Assembly (NCBI RefSeq): GCF_003602095.1
Contig: NZ_RAHH01000030.1
Location: 1 to 61,140, forward strand
Direction: 5' to 3'
Length of the DNA: 61,140 bases
Origin: Rahnella woolbedingensis
GTDB lineage: Bacteria > Pseudomonadota > Gammaproteobacteria > Enterobacterales > Enterobacteriaceae
A program made the position numbers and the translations under genes. Positions within the stretch are counted from its first letter, which is position 1, and the number at the start of each line of letters is the position of its first letter. Positions 1 to 8,686 of the stretch are shown here, one piece after another. Below the pieces are notes generated by a model, which ran no database searches, was not told the DNA's origin, and saw nothing but the letters and a program-made list of their open reading frames with translations.

Positions 1-644
1 CCCCAATATCCTTTATAATTTTCCCCGTCTCTGTTTTCTGAACCAAAAGAACTTCCCACAAAACTTATCAACCTGACATTTTCTGAAAGGGGTTTGAGTG
101 CGAATGCGCCGAGATAACCGCTGCCACCTGAGACGGTCATGGTATTAAAGCCGTTATCTGCCGAAGGGAGACTGCTAAGGCCGGGAGAGTTACAGGCGCT
201 ACACACTGAGACCTCACCAGTGTTATAGGTGTAGCCTGCCATGGGGAAAATTTGAAAACCAGCGGGTGTAAAGCCGAAGTAACTCAGGGGAATAAATGTT
301 CCGATGGAATAATTGGTTTGCGTCGCTCCATTAATATATTCATTTTTCCCGAAATTAAAGTTAACAATACCGACCGGAAATAACCATGAGCCACCCACGC
401 GCCATTCACTGGCATCACTGTTGACGTGCAAATTCACTTTCCTGACTTCATCCAGAGCCAGCGATCCTGAAAACGTGGTGTTCCCGTCATTCAGTTCAAA
501 ATTATTCGCCCACGAGAGCCCCACTTTGGTCGTGACTTTCGTCGGGTCATCATCCAGTTTGTCTTTATTTTCTTTAACAATACCCGCCTGAACGGGGGAG
601 TTAAACACACTGAACAGAAACAGGGGTAACCAGAAATAGCGCAC
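1..644 (-). CDS. Exported, probably outer-membrane beta-strand-rich protein (partial, 3' end beyond the window)
   Basis: An open reading frame runs leftwards off the window edge, so only the N-terminal 214 or so residues are visible. It begins with a signal peptide (hydrophobic WLPLFLFSVF, cleavage after PVQA). The mature part alternates polar and hydrophobic residues and is rich in Gly, Asn, Tyr and Phe, as in outer-membrane barrels, with one Cys pair (CSAC) in a loop. I chose the GTG at 644 because an AAAGG ribosome site lies 7 nt upstream; an ATG at 674 in the same frame has no such site. I do not recognise the family, so a transport or adhesion role would be a guess. The export signal is clear; the barrel is inferred from composition. 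Confidence 0.55.
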   Translation of the reverse strand, partial: MRYFWLPLFLFSVFNSPVQAGIVKENKDKLDDDPTKVTTKVGLSWANNFELNDGNTTFSGSLALDEVRKVNLHVNSDASEWRVGGSWLFPVGIVNFNFGKNEYINGATQTNYSIGTFIPLSYFGFTPAGFQIFPMAGYTYNTGEVSVCSACNSPGLSSLPSADNGFNTMTVSGGSGYLGAFALKPLSENVRLISFVGSSFGSENRDGENYKGYW

Positions 645-741
645 TTCTTTACCTTTAATATTTAAAAGCAGCATGTTGCATTATTTTTTACTGGTTTTTC
701 AAAGTTTTCAGGGTTTAAAAATAACTCACTCACTCTTCATA

Positions 742-775
742 ACAAAAAGCCCGAACAAGTCGGGCAAAAAAATTA
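742..775 (-). terminator. Leftward rho-independent terminator
   Basis: GCCCGA (749-754) pairs with TCGGGC (760-765) over a 5-nt loop. Read leftwards the stem is followed by TTTTTG; A-runs on the other side also allow weak rightward use. It ends transcription arriving from the right, although no leftward gene lies there. Confidence 0.6.
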
Positions 776-906
776 AGATTTCCATAATCCAAAAAGGATC
801 ATAACAGGGAATAATGATGAAAAACATCTGACAGAAGTACATTACGCCTTAATGTAGAAATGCGAAGTTATTGTTTATTTAATTTAAAACCGGTGAGATT
901 TTTAAT

Positions 907-939
907 TAAAAAAAACCCACAGGCGGGCGCGTGTGGGTT
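907..939 (-). terminator. Strong leftward rho-independent terminator
   Basis: AACCCACA (914-921) pairs with TGTGGGTT (932-939) around a 10-nt GC loop. Read leftwards it is followed by an uninterrupted run of T. It is one of two leftward terminators about 165 bp apart with no protein-coding gene to their right before argG. Confidence 0.7.
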
Positions 940-1030
940 AATCGGAAAGAACGTTTGCTTATTTTATTATGCACATACACTTTGCCTTGCTGCCGGATGA
1001 CAGATACCAGGGAGGTGCCGGCAGCCACTG
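907..1030 (-). ncRNA. Candidate small RNA (leftward)
   Basis: No leftward reading frame is present, yet the stretch has the layout of a bacterial small RNA. There is an 8-bp GC stem (GCTGCCGG at 989-996 with CCGGCAGC at 1018-1025), then an A/T-rich linker, then a strong terminator at 914-939 with eight U residues. I do not recognise it as a known family such as RyhB, OmrA, ChiX or CyaR. No convincing promoter was identified. It could instead be the 3' end of a longer untranslated transcript. Confidence 0.3.
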
Positions 1031-1268
1031 AACAATAGCGTTACATAATCCGTTGTTCTACAAGAACAGAGTTTATAAATAAATCAGCAATAGACTCAGG
1101 CATGTGAAGTCACAGAACACGCAACGCCTGGCACACCAGCCCACGGGAAGCGATTATCAGTTGTAGTCAAAAGAGCTCGAAAACAGCAGTATGGTCATCT
1201 TTATGAGTATCGGGGGCCTTTGCGCGTACTGAATGATTTTTGAATGAAACACCGCCTCAGGCATGACT

Positions 1269-1307
1269 TTTGTATAATTATGCAATAAAATGCACATGAA
1301 TATGCAA
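1269..1307 (+). promoter_or_regulatory. Tandem ARG boxes (ArgR operator) and -10 of argG
   Basis: Two 18-bp A/T-rich imperfect palindromes (1269-1286 and 1290-1307) are separated by 3 bp, the arrangement bound by hexameric arginine repressor ArgR. The first box contains TATAAT (1273-1278), so ArgR binding would block RNA polymerase. The site is about 90 bp upstream of argG. The boxes diverge from the best consensus, so assignment rests on spacing, composition and context. Confidence 0.6.
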
Positions 1308-1348
1308 AATGTCTTTTACCTGACCCCGGTTTTGCGATATCAATATAG

Positions 1349-2758
<1,410 letters not shown>

Positions 2759-2885
2759 TTGTTTAGCGTAAACTAAAATACGTAAACAATTTATGCGGAC
2801 AGGAATGCGGGAAGTGTTGCCGTTGTGTAATGAATGACCCCGGCGGGGAAATCAAAAGGCGACCTTACTCGTTCACTATTTCATT

Positions 2886-2921
2886 TTAATATTCACCTGA
2901 TATACATCAGGTGAATATTAA
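2886..2921. repeat. Perfect 16-bp-arm hairpin
   Basis: Arms of 16 bp (2886-2901 and 2906-2921) are perfectly complementary around ATAC. Neither side carries a T-run, so it is not a standard terminator. It lies 46 bp past the end of the leftward hydrolase gene; a hairpin of similar size sits on that gene's other side. Confidence 0.75.
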
Positions 2922-2967
2922 TGAATTCTGACTATTATCCAAACATCATATTGGGAATATCATGTCA

Positions 2968-3687
2968 TTACCGGAAGGAAATCCCCCCGACCAAAGAATG
3001 GAGTCCTGAAGGATCTCCTGACTCAAAGCGTTGCCCGTCTATTTGTATTTTACCTACTACAACGGTATTAAGGGAGCAGCTGTCACGATAGTGATCGTAC
3101 CATCCCTCACCACATTGACCAGAAAGCCCACGATCAGACCACTTCTTCATTTTTAATCGCCAGAGCTCGTCAAAATCATCCAGCGAACACATAATTTTAG
3201 TCCACGGGTCGCAAATCATCGTATTCTCGAGGAGTAGTTTGGTAAACCCCGCAGGCCGGGTGCCAATCAAAACAAAAGCATGGTCAACGGGCGCTGGCAT
3301 ATAAACGCGCAAAATTTGAACCTGTCTTCCGGCGGCTCCATCCAGACGACTGACTCGGTCCAAAAGATAGTAAAATGCAAGAACTGAATTTTCACCACAG
3401 TTTCCTGCGTGTGGGATTCGGTTAATGTAATCCCTTTCAAGGGCATTGGCTCTTTCCCGCGGAGACAAACCTTGCTCACGAAAACTGCGCAGAGACTTGA
3501 GCCGAATGGCATCTGCTTGTGCCGTATGTAAACTCCAACGCTTCGGATCTTTGGGCATCATATGGCTAACCAAACCTTTATCCCGATAAATTTTATTCGT
3601 TGCCTTCAGAGGTAATCGCGAGCGCGCATACTTAATAGCACCTAATAAAATTGGCGTCATCGCCTGTTCAAACTTTTTATCAATCAT
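2968..3687 (-). CDS. Putative papain-like/transglutaminase-fold cysteine hydrolase
   Basis: The 239-residue product has no signal peptide or membrane segment. Its central part shows a possible Cys-His-Asp triad: the Cys of GNCGENSVLAFYYLL at the start of a helix, the His of VDHAFVLIG in a strand, and the Asp of MICDPW. This order and spacing is typical of papain-like and transglutaminase-like enzymes, including several injected effectors that deamidate or cleave host proteins. AAGGAT lies 7 nt before the ATG. The gene stands alone between argG and the satellite, is A/T-richer than its neighbours and is flanked by two perfect hairpins, which suggests acquisition. I do not recognise the exact family; the enzyme class is inferred from motifs only, and no secretion system or immunity gene is visible nearby. 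Confidence 0.5.
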   Translation of the reverse strand: MIDKKFEQAMTPILLGAIKYARSRLPLKATNKIYRDKGLVSHMMPKDPKRWSLHTAQADAIRLKSLRSFREQGLSPRERANALERDYINRIPHAGNCGENSVLAFYYLLDRVSRLDGAAGRQVQILRVYMPAPVDHAFVLIGTRPAGFTKLLLENTMICDPWTKIMCSLDDFDELWRLKMKKWSDRGLSGQCGEGWYDHYRDSCSLNTVVVGKIQIDGQRFESGDPSGLHSLVGGISFR

Positions 3688-3871
3688 AACTAAATCCTTT
3701 TACTTTTAATATTTACTGGTGATGATTTGTTAATTATTAAAAAACAAATTATTTTTAAAACAGTAAAATAATTACTCATCAATATGATGAATATATTTCA
3801 TCTTTGTTATATAAATTAATTGATAAACAATTAAAGAAGGAGTTTAATTATACATTGCGCCTGTAAATGAT

Positions 3872-3905
3872 TAAACACGTAATTAATACATTAATTACGT
3901 GTTTA
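3872..3905. repeat. Perfect 15-bp-arm hairpin
   Basis: Arms 3872-3886 and 3891-3905 are perfectly complementary around TACA. It lies 185 bp upstream of the putative hydrolase gene. The sequence differs from the 2886-2921 hairpin but arm and loop sizes are alike. The rest of 3688-4076 is A/T-rich with no credible gene. Confidence 0.7.
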
Positions 3906-4076
3906 TAATCATTAAGTAAGGTTTCGACAGGTAATTTCCTGAGCGCCGTATCGTCTCCTGCCCGCTAATTTTGACAACTAACCGGTAGCAGAGGACAAGG
4001 CTGAAGCAAGATTGTGCATGAAGTGACGTATTTACTGGGTTTGGAAGACTTTATGGGATGTTACTGGAAGACGTAG

Positions 4077-4094
4077 TGGAGCGGGTGAAGGGAA
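4077..4094. repeat. Distal attachment-site core of the satellite
   Basis: TGGAGCGGGTGAAGGGAA repeats exactly the last 18 bp of the tRNA-Gly gene at 14762-14779. It marks the end of the element away from the integrase. Sequence to its left would be the original flank of the tRNA gene or an older element. Confidence 0.9.
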
Positions 4095-4944
4095 CGGTAA
4101 TTTAAAGATAAACAAATGATAATAATGAATTAAATATCATTAAGTTAATTTAGTATACACATTACTATACACTTCCCCTCACTCTGCCTTTAGTAGACAA
4201 CCTTGCTCTATGCGGTTTTCTAATTTACTAACTGTGGTTCATCACAGCTCGTCTCTGTATGTGAAACTTAATATGTTGGCCTCGATATTTATCCCAAACG
4301 CGCTGTTATCACGACACGGCTATTTGCATTCGATTGGCCACCTGACACCCATTTGCGTTTTAGTTGACTATCGCCAACAGAATCTAACCCGACCAAACTA
4401 CATTGACAGGCAGCTGTCAACGATAAGCTGACTTAGAAGTCAATTATTTAAATGTATCGGACTTCAAAAAAAGCTAAATGAAAAAATATCAACTAAAACA
4501 GATTTATCTGGCGGAATTACCACATTCGGTGAAACTTCCACTGACAGAGTAAACCCGAATGGCCGGAGGGACAGCGAAAGGTCAACGCTCCAACGGCGGG
4601 TAATTGCAATGTTCCCCCAGATACTCATATGGTAGCAAGTAACCCCTCGGAGACATAGCATATAGCATTTGCACGGAAACCATCCTTGCCATTTCGCGCA
4701 CATTATTTTTCTGAAAAATTGCTACTGCGGGTGAGCGTCCTGCAGGGAGATCTCTCAGAGGCACATCGGTTGCATCATAAAAGAGAAGTTTTTAAAACAT
4801 AGAATTAAAAAAGTCCTGTCGCGGCGGGTAGTCAAAAAAACTGAGAGTGCGGGGCTCTCGGAGCATTCGATAAACTGCCTGTAAACTCGAATGCGGCTAA
4901 GTTAAGATGTAGAAACCACTAAAAGCAGTGTTTAGGAGTAGTAA
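4095..4944. other. 850-bp non-coding stretch with hairpins ahead of the cargo operon
   Basis: No reading frame here has a credible start, ribosome site or protein-like composition. Visible structure: an inverted repeat TTGACAG/CTGTCAA (4403-4409, 4414-4420); nested pairs AATTACC/GGTAATT (4515-4521, 4599-4605) and CATTCGG/CCGAATG (4523-4529, 4555-4561); and just before the first cargo gene GAGAG/CTCTC (4843-4847, 4855-4859) and GCATTCGA/TCGAATGC (4863-4870, 4887-4894). It may hold the cargo promoter and a structured leader; no -35/-10 pair was convincing. In P4 this interval and the cargo occupy the place of gop, beta and cII. Confidence 0.5.
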
Positions 4945-5724
4945 ATGAACATTCGTCATTACCTTGCTAAATTCGAAAAGAAAAAAACACCTGACCGTAT
5001 CACTCTTAACTATGAAACTGCCATCCATTATGATGCGTATTCCGTGTATATCACCCATCTCGATAGTGGTCAGGAGTATCTTTTTAAAGGTTATGAAAAT
5101 AATAAAATTAGTGTACTGAGGTGGAATTCAGAGCAAAATATATTCAATATTCCAGAAAATTTAAATCCAGATGGTTTGGTCTCAGAGTCCTTTTCAGGGA
5201 TTTATTACTACAAAGCCCATGAATTAAGATTTACCACCCTGAAAGACCTTACTTGGTGGCGTGAGATGAAATTTAAATTATCGGCTATTAAGGATAACTG
5301 GGTTAGCAGCCGAGAAAAGTATCGTTATCGAAAACAGCGTAAAGAAATAAAAAATCTACATGATGTTTTATCGGCGGTAATTTCTTTATATCTTGACCAA
5401 AAAGAAGGGGGCGGTATTAGCCATATCAATATTATGTCAGTCGTTTTTGGTAAATTGTGGTTTTATCATGATGAAAAAGATAGAATGAGAAAACAATTAA
5501 CCCTTACGCTTGAGGCATTTGTGATTAATGGCGAACTAACTAAAACTCATGGGGGTAACTATACTGTTAATGGAAGAGCACTAATGACACTTAACAAATA
5601 TATCGAAGAGGAACAACGTTACGTTGAATCGACTAAAATCCAGAAACGTATGGTCTGGGCAACAGTATTCTCATTTATTGCTGCCTTCGCCAGTGCCGTG
5701 GCAGCGTTTAAAGCTTTGAAATAA
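4945..5724 (+). CDS. Satellite cargo protein with C-terminal membrane anchor (unknown function)
   Basis: I do not recognise this 259-residue protein. It starts at an ATG with AGGAG 7 nt upstream. The N-terminal 110 residues look like a beta-rich soluble domain. A basic helical stretch follows at about 110-135 (REKYRYRKQRKEIKNLHD), then a region of about 80 residues that could be a winged helix (GISHINIMSVVFGKLWF ... GNYTVNGRALMTL). The last 25 residues form one hydrophobic helix (WATVFSFIAAFASAVAAF) ending in Lys, so the protein is probably tail-anchored in the inner membrane with its body in the cytosol. The next gene starts 45 bp downstream on the same strand, so the two are probably co-transcribed. 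Position in the satellite hotspot and low GC suggest accessory, possibly anti-phage, function. That role is inference. Confidence 0.75.
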   Translation: MNIRHYLAKFEKKKTPDRITLNYETAIHYDAYSVYITHLDSGQEYLFKGYENNKISVLRWNSEQNIFNIPENLNPDGLVSESFSGIYYYKAHELRFTTLKDLTWWREMKFKLSAIKDNWVSSREKYRYRKQRKEIKNLHDVLSAVISLYLDQKEGGGISHINIMSVVFGKLWFYHDEKDRMRKQLTLTLEAFVINGELTKTHGGNYTVNGRALMTLNKYIEEEQRYVESTKIQKRMVWATVFSFIAAFASAVAAFKALK

Positions 5725-5769
5725 CACAGTTGAGATTTATCGATAAATAAAAAAGGCGAGGCCTATATA

Positions 5770-7314
5770 ATGCTAAGGAAAATAACTAAAAACACTGGTT
5801 TCAACAGTTCTGAAGAAAAATTAATTGATTTAGCAGACACTGCTTTTATGGGACTATGGTCTTATGCAAATATTTATAGTGATGAGGGATATTCAAAAAA
5901 CAAAACCGGCAAGGAAGTATGTGACTTAATTGTGGTTTTTGATAAAGATGTAATTATCTTCTCAGATAAGAACATCAAATTTAATTCTACCAAGACCTTA
6001 GAAGTTGCGTGGAAACGCTGGTATAAGAAATCAGTATTAGAGTCGTCAGACCAACTTTATGGGGCAGAGAACTTTATAAAGAGGTATCCAAGTAGAATAT
6101 TTCTTGATAAAGAATGCAAAAACTCACTTCCTTTTGAAATACATAATGATTTTAAATTCCATCTAATAGGTGTTATTAACAACGTTTCAAGAGTTGCGCA
6201 GGATTTTTATGATAGCATTGCTCCGGGAAGTTCACCCACATTATTCAACGCCTTTGTATTTGATGGAGTGGAATGTTTAGAATTCCCTTTTTGCATCGGC
6301 GATATTGATAGAAGCAAAACCTTTATCCATTTTTTTGATGAAACTTCTCTTAGCATTGTATTGACAGAGCTAAATACCACTTCTGATTTCTTGGATTATA
6401 TAAAAGAAAGAGAAAGAGTCGTAAGAATTGGTGCATTAAAAGTTAGCCCAGGGGAGGAGGAAATACTCGCCACTTATTTGATGAATAACAAAAAAATCCT
6501 TAATGAGGATTTTTTGAAAGATGAGAATTTTGCAATTCTTCCTGAAAATGAGTGGTGTTATTATCGATCAACACATTGGTTTAAATATTCACAAGCCATG
6601 AAAAAAGGAAGTGAGTATTGGGATGATCTAATAAGGATATTTTCTGATAGTATATTGTCGAGCAACGTTGGTTTTTTTAAAGAACATGACTTTATGACAC
6701 ACGAGCTAGCAGTTAGAGAGCTCGCCAAAGAAAGCCGTAAATCTAGATATTTTTTATCAAGAAGTTATGTGGAAAAATTTGAGAAATCTCATTCAAGAAA
6801 GCCTTCCGCAAGGCTCGTTGAGTCCTTAGATGAAAAAGGGAAGTTTTATTTATTTCTTTTCTTCCCAAGAAATATTTCAGATTCAGACGCCGACTACAGG
6901 CATGCCCGAGTAGGTTGCATCTATGCCTATATACCCTACGTATTAAATAAATATGATAGTGTAGATAAACTTTGTGTTATCGCAACAGAACCTAACGGAT
7001 GCCCAATTCGTTCAGAAGATCTAGTTTACATCAATCGAACTTTTTCAAATAAAAAAATAAATCAAAGAGAGCTTAATGATTTGTTAAAAAAACATAGTGT
7101 TACTTTTGATGTGGAGTATACAAAAAACAATCATTTAGATGGTGATATTGGTTACTTGTTAACTATAGAAGAAGTTAAAAATGAAATTATAATGAAAGAT
7201 TTGAGTAGAAGATTTTCTAGAAAAAATATAAACATGACAAAAATTAAAGTAGGTAGGAATGAGCCCTGCCCATGTGGCTCTGGTAATAAATATAAAAAAT
7301 GTCATGGTAAGTAA
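5770..7314 (+). CDS. Satellite cargo protein: nuclease-like N-terminus plus C-terminal SEC-C zinc motif
   Basis: The 514-residue product ends in a SEC-C zinc-binding motif (GRNEPCPCGSGNKYKKCHG; ligands C500, C502, C511, H512), the small module found at the end of SecA and of many accessory proteins. Near the N-terminus, GKEVCDLIVVF (47-57) followed by VIIFSDKNI (61-69) resembles the core strands of restriction-like (PD-(D/E)xK/NERD) nucleases, with E49, D52, D66 and K67 as possible active residues; the match is degenerate. The middle, about 100-450, is unrecognised and lacks Walker motifs, so an ATPase is unlikely. A GGCGAGG site lies 10 nt before the ATG. The gene is strongly A/T-rich, unlike the satellite core genes. 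A DNA- or RNA-cleaving effector partnered with the upstream membrane protein is plausible but unproven. Confidence 0.75.
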   Translation: MLRKITKNTGFNSSEEKLIDLADTAFMGLWSYANIYSDEGYSKNKTGKEVCDLIVVFDKDVIIFSDKNIKFNSTKTLEVAWKRWYKKSVLESSDQLYGAENFIKRYPSRIFLDKECKNSLPFEIHNDFKFHLIGVINNVSRVAQDFYDSIAPGSSPTLFNAFVFDGVECLEFPFCIGDIDRSKTFIHFFDETSLSIVLTELNTTSDFLDYIKERERVVRIGALKVSPGEEEILATYLMNNKKILNEDFLKDENFAILPENEWCYYRSTHWFKYSQAMKKGSEYWDDLIRIFSDSILSSNVGFFKEHDFMTHELAVRELAKESRKSRYFLSRSYVEKFEKSHSRKPSARLVESLDEKGKFYLFLFFPRNISDSDADYRHARVGCIYAYIPYVLNKYDSVDKLCVIATEPNGCPIRSEDLVYINRTFSNKKINQRELNDLLKKHSVTFDVEYTKNNHLDGDIGYLLTIEEVKNEIIMKDLSRRFSRKNINMTKIKVGRNEPCPCGSGNKYKKCHGK

Positions 7315-7648
7315 CCTTTCTATTAAACAAACCATAGAGAAGGTGGAAATGTTTCAGTTGGAGCAGGCCGGCAACCTTTTCTTCTGCCACACCTCGGCGC
7401 GCGCAATTCTCCCCGCCTGCCCGCTGCTGACTTAGCCCACTGGTTTTAATGCATGAAATAAAACCTCTGAAAGCCCGTGTTGCAAGGGTTTTGAGCCCTT
7501 TTTAGCACGCCGGATTGCATGCAAAACCATGCACCCTATGCATGCAGAGCTCACAAGGGCAGGCTAGCCAGAGAAAAGGCTGTCCGGAGGGACGGTTTTG
7601 CACTGCATTAATGAAAAATACCGCCTTCTTCGAAAGCGGCACTTGAGA
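7315..7648. other. cos-like region of the satellite
   Basis: This 334-bp gap between the cargo and delta contains no gene. At 7404-7422 the sequence carries CTCCCCGCCTGCCC, close to the complement of the P2/P4 cohesive end (GGCGAGGCGGGGAAAGCAC, from memory). Rightwards lie a GCCCGTGTTGCAAGGGTTTTGAGCCC hairpin-like stretch (cited here as 7473-7499) and several TGCATG words near 7450, 7516 and 7541. In P4, cos sits at exactly this place, past the late operon. It would let helper terminase package the satellite. Assignment is by position and partial similarity. Confidence 0.5.
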
Positions 7649-7858
7649 TTATTTTTTGGGGGATTGAGACAAGCCGAAATTTATATTTTTATGCTTTAGA
7701 TTTTCTCTTTTAACGATTTTACTGACACTTTCATTTGTTTTAAATGCGCATGAGCATGCCAGCCTGGTGCACTGATAATAAGACTCCTTTGTCTGTTCGG
7801 TGATATAACGGCTTGTGCGAATGTGAGAAACAGAGCTGCAAAGCGGGCAGCGCATCAT
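7649..7858 (-). CDS. Ogr/Delta-type late transcription activator (single zinc domain)
   Basis: The 69-residue product is a zinc-finger activator of the P2 Ogr/P4 Delta family, which binds TGT-N12-ACA sites and recruits RNA polymerase to late promoters of helper and satellite. The signature is clear: RCPLC near the N-terminus, TSRYITEQTKESYYQC and a second Cys pair with four residues between. P4 Delta (166 residues) has two such domains; this protein has one, like P2 Ogr (72 residues). It follows sid by 6 bp and is co-transcribed leftwards. It is the last gene before the cos-like site; psu, expected next in P4, was not found. Confidence 0.88.
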   Translation of the reverse strand: MMRCPLCSSVSHIRTSRYITEQTKESYYQCTRLACSCAFKTNESVSKIVKRENLKHKNINFGLSQSPKK

Positions 7859-7864
7859 TTGCTA

Positions 7865-8650
7865 TTACTCCTTATTTGAATTGATACGCTGGGAGAGTTT
7901 TTGAGCCAGCAATTGTCTTTTTATCGGGCTTTGCAGCAGCCCCATATCGACACCAGGAAGCGCAGGAGAATGCGTCCCGATTTTCTCCAACATAGGTTCT
8001 GCATCCATGTTGAACTGACCTATGCTAGCCGCCCCGACAAGCGCCTTGCCAATTTCAGCGCTGACAATTTTGGCGGGCTCTACATAATGACCGGATTGTG
8101 TTTCCTGATAACTGACGTTGGATAACGCCAGCACTTTCAGCTTTACCGCACGAACTAGCGCCGGACTGAGATTGTTGATGGCCATGCGCCACTGTGTATC
8201 AGCATAGGCATTCAGTGCGCTGCGGTGGGCGCTAATCAACGCTCCACCAGCATTAGCACAATGCAACATCGCCGACTGTTTCTCGACACTCAACTCCTCA
8301 ATAAGGTCATCAAACTCTTTTACTAACCCCTGCTGAATAGCCCGCTGACTGTGCGCGTTCTTGAGTTCGTCAGTCATAACCCCGCGTGACTTGCGAAAAC
8401 GTGAACGCCAGCTCTCTTCGTTCTCTTTGATTTCGCTGTTCGCCGTTTCTTTTTCCTGGGCGCATCGGGCAATTGAACTTTCAATTTCATCAAGTGCACG
8501 CTTTTTCTCAGCAAACGCCGCTTTGGCCTGTTCAAAGTGTTGGATGGCACCTTCCGCGTTTCCTGATGATGGCTTTTCGTTGTGACCGGCTTTGACCTGA
8601 AGAAAATCCTGGATAACGACTTCGACGGTTTTGGTTGAATCGGGTTTCAT
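7865..8650 (-). CDS. sid: Capsid size determination protein Sid
   Basis: Sid forms an external scaffold on helper capsids and forces small T=4 shells that fit the satellite genome and exclude the helper genome. The 261-residue product aligns with P4 Sid (244 residues): EQAKAAFAEKKRALDEI, then W-x-x-x-F-R with GVMTDELK, then LVRAVKLKVL and the YVEP-K segment. About 20 extra residues lie at the N-terminus. GAGG lies 6 nt before the ATG, supporting this start. Long charged helices at 35-80 predict coiled coil. It is the first gene of the leftward sid-delta operon; a TGT-N12-ACA activator site lies 37 bp upstream. Confidence 0.88.
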   Translation of the reverse strand: MKPDSTKTVEVVIQDFLQVKAGHNEKPSSGNAEGAIQHFEQAKAAFAEKKRALDEIESSIARCAQEKETANSEIKENEESWRSRFRKSRGVMTDELKNAHSQRAIQQGLVKEFDDLIEELSVEKQSAMLHCANAGGALISAHRSALNAYADTQWRMAINNLSPALVRAVKLKVLALSNVSYQETQSGHYVEPAKIVSAEIGKALVGAASIGQFNMDAEPMLEKIGTHSPALPGVDMGLLQSPIKRQLLAQKLSQRINSNKE

Positions 8651-8686
8651 GGCTTACCTCAGCAATGTGTTGTCAATGTGAGGATA

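Noticed and set aside
2886..2921. Rho-independent terminator of argG
   Set aside because: The stem is perfect but no T-run follows in either direction; kept as an unexplained hairpin.
4210..4431. 73-codon rightward frame near the distal att
   Set aside because: No ribosome site, atypical composition, overlaps inverted repeats; more likely non-coding DNA.
4464..4764. Two overlapping leftward frames upstream of the cargo
   Set aside because: Short, Cys/Arg-rich and in competing frames without ribosome sites; no recognisable motif.
4403..4944. Retron-type msr/msd RNA
   Set aside because: Inverted repeats are present but no reverse transcriptase gene is encoded nearby.
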